This document shows positions 1 through 9,515 of a stretch of 64,000 bases of DNA, piece after piece. The DNA comes from Trichlorobacter thiogenes (GTDB lineage Bacteria > Desulfobacterota > Desulfuromonadia > Geobacterales > Pseudopelobacteraceae). The notes below the pieces were generated by a model. It saw only the letters and a list, made by a program, of their open reading frames with translations. It did not search any database and was not told the origin of the DNA. The stretch spans positions 62,001 to 126,000 of the forward strand of contig NZ_FUWR01000008.1 of assembly GCF_900167465.1 (NCBI RefSeq), in the 5' to 3' direction. Every line of letters starts with the position of its first letter. The first letter of the stretch is position 1. A program made the position numbers and the translations under genes.

Positions 1-1
1 G

Positions 2-1792
2 TACTACTTTTTCTATGTGCCTGAAACCGCCATAAACCAAGCTATCCGCAGCGCCTACACCTTGTGGCGAGCCTCTTTTTCGGCTATGAAAATCAAGATA
101 CAAACGAAAAAAGAAGGTGATATAGAGCTTGTCACGGCAAAAGTAACAAACCTGAATACGACCCCCTTTGACAATGTAAAGATCAAGCTGCAAAGTAGCG
201 GCTGCGAATTGATTTCTAAGAACCAGATCCAGTCACTGGGCACTCTTCCCCCTAAAGGTGAACTTTCGACGCTTGAATGGAAAGTTAAGACTTCTTCTGC
301 TGTCTGTCGTCTGACAACAGAAGCGATCGGTTCCTCTGCAACGCCTGATCTGCAGTATGCCAGGCTTGAGATGCAACCTGAGCAATCCCTGACGATCATT
401 CCATCCAAGGCGGTGGTACTCAAAAAGGATGCCCAACTTTTTAAGGCAGTTCTGGCAGGAAAAGAGAGCAAAGAGATTATCTGGAGTGTTAAGAATGGCG
501 TGTCCGGCGGCACCATTGATGCTGACGGGCTCTATAAACCACCCGCTGCTAGCGGGAACTTCACCGTTATCGCCAAGTCGAAAAAAGACAAAAATCTGAC
601 TGGCGAGGCAACGGTTATTGTTCCAGGACTTTTTCTTGAAACAACAGTAACCATCAGTAATCCTGGCATAGCGGTTCCATTCACGGCAAAAACAACCAAT
701 GCACCGCTAACGGCAGGATATGCATGGCAGTTTGGCGACGGGACAGCTTCCGTTGACACCACCGCTCCAAGCGTAAGCCATGTCTATCAAAAAGTCGGCA
801 ATTATCAGGCGATTGTCAGACTAAGCGATCTCTCCAGCGGCAAAGTGCTGGATGAAGCAACAGGCTCGGTAAAAATTGAAGCCGGGCTGAACCTGCTCCG
901 ACACGTTGAGTATTGGGATACAGCGAAAACAAAGATCAAGCTTGAGTACACCTACTACCTAAAAGGCGCCAATCGGGTACTACACGGCATATATCGTAGC
1001 TACAACGAAGAAGGTAAAAGCAGGGAGGCTGGAAACTATTCAGACGGACAACGTAGTGGTGCCTGGAACACAACAGACTACTTCCAAAATAAGACCCTGC
1101 CACAAAAAAGCAGGACCTACAGCTATGTAGAACCTGGCAAAAAAGCGGTCGGCAGCATCAAGGAAAATCATGAAAACGGCCGTCTGTATAGGGAATATGG
1201 ATTTATTTTAAAGGATAACTCAACGGAAACCATGAGCGGCCCCTATGTGTGCTATTGGTCAAACGGCACGATGACCGAACGTGGCACCAATGACAGCGAT
1301 GGCAAGAAGACAGGGCTCTGGGAAGGTTGGAACGAGAACGGTAAACCCACCTACACCAACAACTACACCAGTGATGAGCGCACCTACTGGTCGTATTACG
1401 ACAACGGTAAAATCAAGGATTTCTCTAGCTACGTAAAAGACAAGAAGGTGGGACTTGAGGAGCGCTATTACGAATCAGGCCAGATTTATTATCGTGGCAC
1501 CTATAGCAATGGCGTGCAAGAGGGTAAGGAAACCTATTGGCATGACAACGGGAATAGGAGTTCAGAAGCGACGTTCTCTGCTGGCAATGCAAACGGCGTC
1601 AGAACCCTCTGGGACAAGAATGGGAAGGTTTGGGCTGTAGATAACTACAAAAATGGAAAGCAGCACGGCTTAGACACTCAGTACTATCCAAACGGCAACA
1701 AGCGTTGGGAGCTTGTCTATGATATGGGAAAGACACTTGAAGAAACAAAGTGGAATGAACAGGGTGGCATCACTTACCACAAAAAATGGTAA
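2..1792 (+). CDS. Secreted PKD / MORN-repeat protein, 5' truncated by the window edge
   Basis: The reading frame is open from base 2, so the true start lies outside the window. At least 597 residues are present. From the N-terminus they show a CARDB-like beta region, an Ig-like stretch (about residues 125-210 of the visible part), a PKD domain (about 220-295, with WQFGDG and VSHVYQKVGNY hallmarks), and a long C-terminal array of MORN_2/YwqK-type repeats of the form 'YxNGxxxxxxxYxxGxxxGxxxxW'. PKD and Ig-like folds normally sit outside the cell, so an exported or surface-anchored protein is inferred; the signal peptide would be upstream. YwqK-type repeats are often labelled antitoxin, but nothing here supports a toxin-antitoxin role. 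Function unknown. An internal ATG exists at 86 but would cut into the first domain. Confidence 0.75.
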   Translation, partial: YYFFYVPETAINQAIRSAYTLWRASFSAMKIKIQTKKEGDIELVTAKVTNLNTTPFDNVKIKLQSSGCELISKNQIQSLGTLPPKGELSTLEWKVKTSSAVCRLTTEAIGSSATPDLQYARLEMQPEQSLTIIPSKAVVLKKDAQLFKAVLAGKESKEIIWSVKNGVSGGTIDADGLYKPPAASGNFTVIAKSKKDKNLTGEATVIVPGLFLETTVTISNPGIAVPFTAKTTNAPLTAGYAWQFGDGTASVDTTAPSVSHVYQKVGNYQAIVRLSDLSSGKVLDEATGSVKIEAGLNLLRHVEYWDTAKTKIKLEYTYYLKGANRVLHGIYRSYNEEGKSREAGNYSDGQRSGAWNTTDYFQNKTLPQKSRTYSYVEPGKKAVGSIKENHENGRLYREYGFILKDNSTETMSGPYVCYWSNGTMTERGTNDSDGKKTGLWEGWNENGKPTYTNNYTSDERTYWSYYDNGKIKDFSSYVKDKKVGLEERYYESGQIYYRGTYSNGVQEGKETYWHDNGNRSSEATFSAGNANGVRTLWDKNGKVWAVDNYKNGKQHGLDTQYYPNGNKRWELVYDMGKTLEETKWNEQGGITYHKKW

Positions 1793-1820
1793 ACACTAAA
1801 CGCAGAGCAACTCTCTACTT

Positions 1821-2441
1821 TTACAGCGGCAGTTCATAGGGCAACTGCCGCTCCTCACCTGATTCCAGAACTTCTCTAAACTGATTCACCAACCGGTAGG
1901 TAATCCCCCACAGCACCGCCTTACCAGGCAGCCCCAGGTCAATCGCCGGTGCCTCCAGCAGCTTGCCACCAAAACTGACCTGCGCCGTAAGCTGGCGTTG
2001 TGGAGCAACCAGTTCATGCAGCGCAAACCAGAAAACATCATGCACTTCGGGGGAAACGGTCGGTTCGACCTGTTCTGCCAAACCATAGACAAAGCAGGAA
2101 ACCCGCACCGGCAGATTGGCTCCCACAATATCTGACAGCCTGCCAAGGTAGCAGGCCCCCGAGAGATCAATCCCCACCTCTTCCATGGTTTCCCGCTCTG
2201 CAGTATGACGCAGAGTCTCGTCAACCGGATCACGCCGACCACCGGGAAAACCGATATTACCGGACCAGGGATCATCAGGATGGTGGGCTCGCTCAATAAA
2301 AAGCAGCTCCTGGCCAGCCCCGACCTGCCGCAGGATAAGTGCAACAGCAGCCGGCTTACGATCATCGACGGATGGTGCATCAGCAATCATACTACGCCCA
2401 AGCCTTTGGGCTATCTTTTTTGACCATGCGGTATCGGACAT
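1821..2441 (-). CDS. NUDIX hydrolase, CoA pyrophosphatase (NudL-like)
   Basis: The protein has 206 residues from the ATG at 2441. A TTG 36 bases upstream would add 12 unconvincing residues. The NUDIX box is the NudL/CoAse variant: a GFPGGRRD stretch followed by TAERETMEEVG, with the REXXEE metal-binding glutamates intact. The region preceding it (FIERAHHPDDPWSGNIGFPGG) also fits the CoA pyrophosphatase subfamily, which splits CoA and acyl-CoA into 3',5'-ADP and acyl-phosphopantetheine. It is convergent with the MORN protein and divergent from the hybrid kinase at 2558. Substrate is inferred from the family; other NDP-X substrates are possible. Confidence 0.85.
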   Translation of the reverse strand: MSDTAWSKKIAQRLGRSMIADAPSVDDRKPAAVALILRQVGAGQELLFIERAHHPDDPWSGNIGFPGGRRDPVDETLRHTAERETMEEVGIDLSGACYLGRLSDIVGANLPVRVSCFVYGLAEQVEPTVSPEVHDVFWFALHELVAPQRQLTAQVSFGGKLLEAPAIDLGLPGKAVLWGITYRLVNQFREVLESGEERQLPYELPL

Positions 2442-2557
2442 GGCTGTACTGTACAACGCTTCATACCGCCTGCGCAAGAATCACTGACACTCCCTTGATA
2501 TTCCAGACAAACACGGTATACTGCACCATCCGTCAACTCCACTGAAAGTGAGCGGCC

Positions 2558-5500
2558 ATGACCATCCGCACACAGCTGATTATCCTGGTACTGATACCCC
2601 TGCTCTGCGCCCTGACTGCGGTGGGGGGCAATCTGTATCTTCAGCGCCTCACACTACTCACTGACAAAGCCACAGCCCAAACCGCCCCACTCGTATCAGA
2701 ACTTAATGATTTTATACAGTTCCTCCAGGAACCAGCGCCCGGTTCTGGCAAAACAGCCAGGTATCATCTGCAGGCAGCCCGTAACCGGATCAGTAGCCTG
2801 ACCGTTGACCTGAAACCTTTTCACTCCTCTGCAGACGAGTTGCAATTGATTAAACAGTTACATGACGGGCCGCCAAGACTTTCAAAACAACTTGATCAGG
2901 TTACACGGGGCAGCAGCAATCTATCCAGCCGTGGCGCTGCACTGCTGGCACAGGAAATCAAAGGATTGCTTCCGATTATTAACCAGCTGAACAGTTACTA
3001 TGCCAGCACCCTGCAGACACGTAATCAGCAGATAAACACCCTGAACCGGATACTGCTGCTAACGGCAGCTATCTGGCCGCTACTCTTCTCGTTGTTGCTG
3101 TACCGTACCCTGGCCCGCCCGCTGTCTCAGCTGAAAGATGCTGTGGCAGCAATTACCCGGGGTGAACTTTCCTACCGGCTTACCTGTCAGTCATCAAGCG
3201 AACTGGGCCGCCTGGCAACCGCCTTCAACAAAATGGCTGAGACACGTCAGCGGGCGGAAAGTACAGCCAGGGATGCCGAATCCCGCTTGAAAGATATCTT
3301 CGACAACCTGCATATGATCACTGTCTGCCTTGAGACAAACGGGGCGATCAATTACTGCAACGACTACCTGCTGCAGGTTACCGGCTACAGACGTCATGAG
3401 CTGATCGGCAAAAACTGGTTTGACCTCTTTATACCGGATCCGGAGCCGGTCAAGCAGGTCTTCAACCAGATGGTTACAAAGGGCGAGATTGTCCACCACT
3501 TCCAGAATGCAATCCTGACCAAATCCGGCGGGCAGCGGATGGTGGCCTGGAACAACACCCTGACCCATGACAGCCTGGGCGGTATTTCCGGCGTTACCAG
3601 CATCGGCAGTGACATTACGGAACAACACGCGGCAGAGCAGGCCCTGGAACAAAGCCAGCGCACGCTCCGATCATTGGTGGACGGCAACCCGGAATCACTC
3701 TATCTGGTGGACCGTACCGGAACCATACTAATTGCCAACACCACCTTTGCACGCCGTATCGGCAAAGAGCTCCCTCAGATCATCGATAGCACCCTGGGTG
3801 AGCTGTTCAGCCCAGAGGTGGCACAGGAACGTCGCAGCAAAATAGAGGAGGTCTTCAAAACCGGCATGCCGCTGGTATTTAGTGATACCCGCGACCTCTG
3901 GCAGTTTGAACACCACCTGAACCCGGTCAGTACACTGGATGGTACTATTGTATCAGTCTCAATCCTTACCATTGATGTGACAGAACAACGGCGTGTTGCC
4001 GGAGATCTTCAAAAGGCCAACCAGCTGTTGCAAAGTAACAACGAAAAGCTTGAACAGCGGGTTGCCGAACGGACCGCAGAACTGGCCCGCCTGAATAATG
4101 AACTGACCCAGGCTCGAGATGCAGCAGAAGGGGCAAGTCGTTCAAAGAGTGAGTTTCTGGCCAATATGAGCCACGAAATCCGCACCCCCATGAACGCCAT
4201 TCTGGGGTTAGTACATCTGGCTCTACAGACTGATCTGAATCATAAACAGCGTGAATACCTTGATACCGTCAGCAATTCGGCTCAGTCACTATTGGGGATT
4301 ATCAATGATATCCTTGACGTATCAAAGATTGAATCCGGACGGTTCCAGATGGAAAAAACAGGCTTTTCACTGGAAGGTGTCGTGGCCCGCTCCATTGCCC
4401 TGCTGGCATTCAAAGCCAAGGACAAGGGGGTAATGCTTGAACAGCAGGTAGCCGCTGATGTCCCGGATGCCCTTGTAGGAGACCCGTTGCGTCTGGAACA
4501 GGTGCTGGTCAACCTGTTGGGTAATGCGGTCAAATTCACGGAAAGCGGCACCATCACACTGAAGATTCAGCGAGGGGCCGCCCAAAGCAATCCTGAGCAA
4601 CTTGCACTTGAAATCAGCATTAGCGATACCGGAATCGGAATGGATGAGCAGACACTTGCCCGCCTGTTCAAACCGTTTTCTCAGGGAGACACCTCCACCA
4701 CCCGAACCCATGGCGGAACGGGGCTGGGACTGACCATCTGCAGACATCTGGTGGAAATGATGGGCGGCTCAATCAGTGTGATCAGTAGCCCCGGCAAAGG
4801 CAGTTGCTTCAGCTTCAGCGCTGTTTTCAACATTAACGCAACCGTTTCAACACGTAGAGGTATTAAAGCCGATCGGGCCGCCTTGATTCAACGCTACCAA
4901 TCGCTTAAAGGACTCCATCTGCTGGTGGCGGAAGATCATCCGATTAACCGTCAAATAGCCCGGGAAATTCTTGAAGTGGTTGGTATACAGGTTGAAACTG
5001 CAGACAACGGTCGTGAGGCGGTAGCCTTCATGCAGGACTACGGCGAGAGTATTGACCTGATCCTGATGGATATCCAGATGCCGATCATGGACGGCTATGA
5101 AGCCACGCGCGAAATTCGCCAACGCTACAGCCGCAACCGTTTACCGATTGTTGCCATGACAGCCCATGCCTTGAACGAAGAACGTGAGCGCTGCCTTTCC
5201 TCTGGCATGAATGAACACTTGCCCAAGCCGATTGTCGTTGAAAAGCTGTATGAACTGCTGGCACGCATGACTGATCGGACGCCTGAAACAGCGTCAACGG
5301 ATGAGTTGACGCATGAGGCTGACGGTTTGTCTGATCAGCTGCCTGAGCTGCTGCCGGGCATCACCCAGGAGGCCGCGCTGGCACGGGTTAACGGAAACAA
5401 ACGACTGTTGGGACAATTAATCCGGTTGTTTGCTCAGGAACAACAGGGAATAGCATCTGAGGTCCGTCATCTGATGGCAGACAATGATCCAGCCTCAGCT

Positions 5501-5947
5501 GCCCGGTTGGTGCATGGTCTGAAAGGGGTTGCCGGTAATCTGGCAGCTGACCGTCTCCATATCGCCGCTGCCAACCTTGAGTCCGCACTTAAAAAGCAGG
5601 ATCTGAAAGCCGCAGAAGCGTTGCTCCCCCTGTTTGAAGCAGCTCTCGATGAAGTCTGCACTACAGCAGCACTGCTTACTGAACCTTCAAAATCATCATC
5701 AGGTTCAGGCAGCGGATCTCCTGCAGAAATAGCCGCACTCCTGGGTGAACTGCAACATCTGTTTGAACTGCACTCCCTGGATGTCACCACACCGTTAAAC
5801 CGTTTACAGAGCCTGCTGCCTGCTGAAGATGATCGTCCCTTGCTGGCAGCACTTACCGATGCAACACAACGGCTTGACTATCAACAGGCATTGATGCTAC
5901 TGCACTCACTGGCTGAAAAAACAGGCACCTGCAAGGAGAGCCCGTGA
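2558..5947 (+). CDS. Membrane hybrid sensor histidine kinase (HAMP-PAS-PAS-HisKA-HATPase-REC-Hpt)
   Basis: This 1129-residue inner-membrane kinase has TM1 at about 7-28, a short periplasmic loop rich in helices, TM2 at about 165-183, and HAMP at about 183-235. PAS domains follow at about 245-360 and 365-480. The HisKA phospho-accepting histidine is in MSHEIRTP (about residue 538). HATPase N and G boxes are present ([15 protein letters not shown]). A REC domain carries the acceptor Asp near 838 (LMDIQMP), and a C-terminal Hpt domain has its histidine near 986 (HGLKGVAGN). It is thus a complete internal phosphorelay of the BarA/ArcB type. Its stop overlaps the start of the REC-GGDEF gene by 4 bases (GTGA), so the diguanylate cyclase is the probable relay target. 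Ligand unknown. Confidence 0.93.
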   Translation: MTIRTQLIILVLIPLLCALTAVGGNLYLQRLTLLTDKATAQTAPLVSELNDFIQFLQEPAPGSGKTARYHLQAARNRISSLTVDLKPFHSSADELQLIKQLHDGPPRLSKQLDQVTRGSSNLSSRGAALLAQEIKGLLPIINQLNSYYASTLQTRNQQINTLNRILLLTAAIWPLLFSLLLYRTLARPLSQLKDAVAAITRGELSYRLTCQSSSELGRLATAFNKMAETRQRAESTARDAESRLKDIFDNLHMITVCLETNGAINYCNDYLLQVTGYRRHELIGKNWFDLFIPDPEPVKQVFNQMVTKGEIVHHFQNAILTKSGGQRMVAWNNTLTHDSLGGISGVTSIGSDITEQHAAEQALEQSQRTLRSLVDGNPESLYLVDRTGTILIANTTFARRIGKELPQIIDSTLGELFSPEVAQERRSKIEEVFKTGMPLVFSDTRDLWQFEHHLNPVSTLDGTIVSVSILTIDVTEQRRVAGDLQKANQLLQSNNEKLEQRVAERTAELARLNNELTQARDAAEGASRSKSEFLANMSHEIRTPMNAILGLVHLALQTDLNHKQREYLDTVSNSAQSLLGIINDILDVSKIESGRFQMEKTGFSLEGVVARSIALLAFKAKDKGVMLEQQVAADVPDALVGDPLRLEQVLVNLLGNAVKFTESGTITLKIQRGAAQSNPEQLALEISISDTGIGMDEQTLARLFKPFSQGDTSTTRTHGGTGLGLTICRHLVEMMGGSISVISSPGKGSCFSFSAVFNINATVSTRRGIKADRAALIQRYQSLKGLHLLVAEDHPINRQIAREILEVVGIQVETADNGREAVAFMQDYGESIDLILMDIQMPIMDGYEATREIRQRYSRNRLPIVAMTAHALNEERERCLSSGMNEHLPKPIVVEKLYELLARMTDRTPETASTDELTHEADGLSDQLPELLPGITQEAALARVNGNKRLLGQLIRLFAQEQQGIASEVRHLMADNDPASAARLVHGLKGVAGNLAADRLHIAAANLESALKKQDLKAAEALLPLFEAALDEVCTTAALLTEPSKSSSGSGSGSPAEIAALLGELQHLFELHSLDVTTPLNRLQSLLPAEDDRPLLAALTDATQRLDYQQALMLLHSLAEKTGTCKESP

Positions 5948-6870
5948 CACCGGAACGTGATGGAAAATTGATGATCCTGCTGGTGGATGATGCCCCTACC
6001 AACATTCAGATGCTGAATGAAACCCTGAAAGACGGCTATCACCTGTTCTTTGCCACCAGTGGTCGCGACGCCTTGCGGATTGCGTCAGAGTCCCTGCCAG
6101 ACCTGATCCTGCTGGACGTGATCATGCCGGACATGGATGGCTATGAGGTCTGCCGAAAATTGAAGGCTGACCCTATTCTGCGCAATGTTCCGATTATCTT
6201 CATCACCGCCATGAACCAGCAGGAAGACGAGGCGATCGGTCTTGAGCTGGGTGCCGTTGACTACATTACCAAACCGTTCAATCCAACCATTGTCAGACTG
6301 CGGATTCGCAACCAGATCGAGCTGAAGCGCCAACGGGATCTGCTAGCCCGACTCTCACACCTTGACGGCCTTACGGCAATTCCCAACCGACGTGCCCTGG
6401 ATGAGGCCCTGGAACGGGAATGGCGGCGCGGCACCCGTTCTCTGAAACCACTGTCACTGCTGATGATTGATATTGATCACTTTAAGGCCTACAACGATAA
6501 TTGCGGTCACTTGGCTGGTGATGACTGTCTGCGTAGCTTTGCCCAATCCTTGAAAATTCCGCTGGGACGGGCGGCAGACTTTGTCGGCCGTTATGGCGGC
6601 GAGGAGTTTCTGGCAATTTTGCCGGAGACCGATGAAAAAGGCGCCATGATTGTTGCCCGCGAGATCCAGGAAGGAGTGGCTGAACTTGCCATACCCCATC
6701 CAGCATCCCCTCTGGGAACAGTCGTTACGGCCAGTATCGGCATTGCCACCGCAGTTGCCAGTCGGGAACATGAGCATACCTGGCTGTTGCAGGGGGCGGA
6801 TAGTGCCCTGTACCAGGCTAAACAGGAAGGACGCAACAGGATCGTCGCCGCTCCTTCACCTTCCAACTGA
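5944..6870 (+). CDS. Response regulator diguanylate cyclase (REC-GGDEF)
   Basis: The 308-residue protein starts at GTG 5944, overlapping the kinase stop. The REC domain (1-125) has the acidic pocket DD at 15-16, acceptor Asp58 (LLDVIMP) and the conserved Lys in ITKPF. The GGDEF domain (about 135-300) has the active-site motif GGEEF at 218-222 and an inhibitory-site RxxD (RAAD, 209-212) five residues before it. It should therefore make c-di-GMP and be subject to product inhibition. Translational coupling with the upstream hybrid kinase indicates that phosphotransfer from the kinase's Hpt controls the activity. Architecture matches PleD/WspR-like enzymes. Confidence 0.94.
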   Translation: MTPERDGKLMILLVDDAPTNIQMLNETLKDGYHLFFATSGRDALRIASESLPDLILLDVIMPDMDGYEVCRKLKADPILRNVPIIFITAMNQQEDEAIGLELGAVDYITKPFNPTIVRLRIRNQIELKRQRDLLARLSHLDGLTAIPNRRALDEALEREWRRGTRSLKPLSLLMIDIDHFKAYNDNCGHLAGDDCLRSFAQSLKIPLGRAADFVGRYGGEEFLAILPETDEKGAMIVAREIQEGVAELAIPHPASPLGTVVTASIGIATAVASREHEHTWLLQGADSALYQAKQEGRNRIVAAPSPSN

Positions 6871-6876
6871 CACCCC

Positions 6877-7782
6877 ATGCCCAAGGAACTGACCCACTGG
6901 TGGCTGGCAGCTGAAGCGGTACGACAGCTTCCCCTTGACCATAGCAGCCGGCTGTTGCTGGAAGAGCAGCAGGCAGCGTATCTGGTGGGGGCAGTCCTTC
7001 CCGACACCCTGCTCCATCTGGTTCTGGGCCGCTGGAGTGCTACCGCCCTGCAGTTATCCCGAAACTTCCATCAGCCACCAGTCAACAGTTTCAAGCCATT
7101 GCTGACATTTGCAGAAAAAGCCCCCCTTACGCCGGGCGTTATTGCCTGCCTCCTGGGGGTCGCCAGCCACATCGAGGCAGACATTGTCTTCCACCCCTAC
7201 ATCTGTGCATTGGCTGGCGATCATATAGGGCGACATTACCAACTTGAGACGGAACTTGATCTGTACCTGCTCTCTAAAGACAAGCAACCACCGGTTTGGC
7301 GGCTGAATGAAGTACTGGCCGGAGAGGTCAGTGATCAGGCGTTCATGGTGCTACGCGGGGTTTTTGATCCGGAAGGAAGGCTGCCCGACAAGGTGCTGCA
7401 GCATGCACTGCAACTGCATGGACAGATTCAGGGGATGTACGGCACACCGCCCTGGCAACTGCTGGCGTGGCTCGTGGGACTTGTGCCAAACTACTGGCTG
7501 CGATCGTTTCAGAAGCTGTTCTACCCCTTCAACTGGCAACGGGGACGCTCAAAAAGCTGGCCAGATCAATGGCGGCACGCAGTAACCGGCCAGGAACGGG
7601 GCGACACACCCGACGGACTGATGGTTGACGCATGCAACAGAATTACTGGTTTACTCCGCAGGGTTGATCAGCAGGGCATCGTTCAAAGCTTCAAAACTCA
7701 TCCCGGCGAAAACCTGATTACCGGGCTGCCTGCTCTTCCCGCCCATACTCCCACAATAGCCGCCGCAACTGCTCCGTCGTGA
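6877..7782 (+). CDS. Zinc-dependent phospholipase C-like protein
   Basis: The 301-residue protein begins MPKELTHWW and contains GAVLPD, a His/Asp-rich SHIEADIVFHPY segment and RHYQLETELD. These are hallmarks of the zinc-dependent phospholipase C / nuclease P1 fold, in which the His and Asp residues bind zinc. No signal peptide is visible, unlike secreted PLCs, so it is probably a cytoplasmic family member of unknown substrate. It begins 6 bases after the cyclase gene and may be co-transcribed with it. Its last 65 bases overlap antiparallel with the 3' end of the kinase gene on the other strand (7718-7782). Confidence 0.75.
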   Translation: MPKELTHWWLAAEAVRQLPLDHSSRLLLEEQQAAYLVGAVLPDTLLHLVLGRWSATALQLSRNFHQPPVNSFKPLLTFAEKAPLTPGVIACLLGVASHIEADIVFHPYICALAGDHIGRHYQLETELDLYLLSKDKQPPVWRLNEVLAGEVSDQAFMVLRGVFDPEGRLPDKVLQHALQLHGQIQGMYGTPPWQLLAWLVGLVPNYWLRSFQKLFYPFNWQRGRSKSWPDQWRHAVTGQERGDTPDGLMVDACNRITGLLRRVDQQGIVQSFKTHPGENLITGLPALPAHTPTIAAATAPS

Positions 7783-9418
7783 TCGGTTTAGGCAGGTAGG
7801 CATCCATACCGGCATCCAGAAAACGTTGTTTATCGCCACTCATGGCATAGGCTGTCAGGGCGATAATCGGGATATGTCCGCCTTTTTCAGCCTCGGTGGC
7901 CCTGATAATTGCTGTTGCCTGCATACCATCCATTTCCGGCATCTGAATATCCATCAGAATCAGATCAAACGACTCCTGTCGCCAGGCATCAACCGCTTTT
8001 CGGCCAGTATCGGCAAAACGGACCCGGTGTCCCTCCATCCGCAGGATAGCCTCCATCATCTTGCAATTTACGACAGAATCTTCCGCCACCAGAATCCGTA
8101 AACGGCGACAGAGCGCCTGTGCTTCGTCCCGTGCCGCGCTGTCACGTTCAGAGGTTTCCCGCTTGCTGATCTGGCAGGGAATACTGCAGGTAAAGATACT
8201 CCCTTCCCCAATCCTGCTTTCAACCTTGATGGTTCCTCCCAGCATCTCTGACAGGTGACGTGAAATTGAGAGTCCCAACCCGGTTCCGCCAAATTTGCGG
8301 GTGGTGGAAAGATCCTCCTGCACAAAGGGGGTGAACACCCGATCCAGGTTCTCTGCCATGATCCCTTTGCCGGAATCGCTGACCATCAGATCCAACTGCA
8401 TGGTGGTATCGTCAATACTGCTGCCGGCCAACCGCAGCCGGATAGTACCCTGTTCAGTAAACTTAAGTGCATTGGAGAGCAGATTGACGCCAATCTGCTG
8501 AATACGGGCCGGATCTGACACCAGAAGTCCCGACAGGCTTGCAGCCAGCGAAACCTCAAAACGCAAGCCCTTTTCCCGTATGATCGCACCGAACATCCGC
8601 TCCAGCTGGTTGAGTAGCATGCGCGGCTCAAAGGGAACCTTGACAATCTCCAGCTTACCCGTCTCAATTTTTGAAATATCCAACACATCACTGATGATAT
8701 CCAACAGGTTGTTGGCCGCAGCCATGGAGTCTTTGGCCAGTTCCTGCAGCTCACCCGCATCCAGCCGCTCCACCAGCAGTGAGTTAATGCCGATAATGGC
8801 ATTAAGTGGTGTCCTGATTTCATGGCTCATATTGGCCAGAAAAAGACTTTTTGCTTCATTGGCACTTTCTGCTGCCTGACGGGCCTGTACCAGCTCACGC
8901 TCTATCCTTTTGCGTTCAGAAAAATCCCTTATGAATGCCTGATACGTACCATCCGGCATCATCTTACTGTTCATCTCAACCGGGATCTGGCTGGCATCCT
9001 TGCGCAGCAGCAGCCGTTCATGCATAACGGTCTGCCCCTGTTTGATCAGGTCATAGCGCAAGGGGACCTGATTACGTTCCTCTTCGCTAAACAGCTGAGC
9101 TATATTCATACCAATCAGCTCTGCCTGCAGGTACCCGGTCAGCGCTTCCGCCTGACGGTTGGCACCAATGATCATACCTGCCGGATCTCCCTGCAGAATC
9201 GCATCGGCAGCCAGGTCAATCAGCGTGCGAAAGCGTTCTTCATTTGCCCTCAGCTCACCGGTTCGTCGGGCGACCATCCTGCGCAGCCCCCAGTTCCAGA
9301 ACAACAGCAGCAACGCCACCAGCATCACACCACCCACCAACCAGAGCCAGGCAGGGTTGGGATAGGTAAGTAGGTTTACAATGCCATGCTGTTTCATATG
9401 TTCAAGACCACTATTCAC
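7718..9418 (-). CDS. Hybrid sensor histidine kinase (TM-PAS-HisKA-HATPase-REC), N-terminus possibly frameshifted
   Basis: The 566-residue frame starts at GTG 9418 or ATG 9397. It has one transmembrane segment (about 22-43) ending in a basic MVARRTGELR linker, then PAS (about 55-175), HisKA with the His in MSHEIRTP, HATPase_c with N, G1 and G2 boxes (GTGLGLSISRHL), and a C-terminal REC with acceptor Asp in [10 protein letters not shown] stop codon lies two codons upstream of the GTG. A separate short frame directly upstream encodes a signal-peptide-like segment with a much better ribosome-binding site (see 9411-9515). The two frames would fuse if one G in the GGG run near 9418-9420 were absent. 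The kinase core looks intact. Signal and partner unknown. Confidence 0.85.
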   Translation of the reverse strand: MNSGLEHMKQHGIVNLLTYPNPAWLWLVGGVMLVALLLLFWNWGLRRMVARRTGELRANEERFRTLIDLAADAILQGDPAGMIIGANRQAEALTGYLQAELIGMNIAQLFSEEERNQVPLRYDLIKQGQTVMHERLLLRKDASQIPVEMNSKMMPDGTYQAFIRDFSERKRIERELVQARQAAESANEAKSLFLANMSHEIRTPLNAIIGINSLLVERLDAGELQELAKDSMAAANNLLDIISDVLDISKIETGKLEIVKVPFEPRMLLNQLERMFGAIIREKGLRFEVSLAASLSGLLVSDPARIQQIGVNLLSNALKFTEQGTIRLRLAGSSIDDTTMQLDLMVSDSGKGIMAENLDRVFTPFVQEDLSTTRKFGGTGLGLSISRHLSEMLGGTIKVESRIGEGSIFTCSIPCQISKRETSERDSAARDEAQALCRRLRILVAEDSVVNCKMMEAILRMEGHRVRFADTGRKAVDAWRQESFDLILMDIQMPEMDGMQATAIIRATEAEKGGHIPIIALTAYAMSGDKQRFLDAGMDAYLPKPITTEQLRRLLWEYGREEQAAR

Positions 9419-9515
9419 CCATCACCACCCAAATTGATTGCTGAGCACCCCGGCACAGAGCAGGAAGTGGCAGCACGACCAGCAGACCACCTATAAAATT
9501 GTGCAGAACCTTCAT
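9411..9515 (-). CDS. Orphan signal-peptide ORF, probable true N-terminus of the adjacent kinase
   Basis: This 34-codon ORF starts at an ATG whose ATGA overlaps the stop of yihY, with AGGAGAAAGG a few bases upstream, the best initiation signal in this stretch. It begins MKVLHNFIGGLLVVLPLPAL, a typical signal peptide or membrane anchor, and runs a further 14 residues to a TAG. That stop overlaps the GTG start of the kinase in the neighbouring frame. Removing one base from the G run would join the two into a kinase with a signal anchor, a short periplasmic loop and the second TM. It may be a real frameshift mutation, a sequencing error, or a coupled leader. Reading is by eye. Confidence 0.55.
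   Translation of the reverse strand: MKVLHNFIGGLLVVLPLPALCRGAQQSIWVVMGE

Noticed and set aside
1826-1851. Perfect 9-base inverted repeat GCGGCAGTT / AACTGCCGC at the end of the NUDIX gene
   Set aside because: It lies inside the coding sequence and no T run follows on either strand, so it was not called a terminator.
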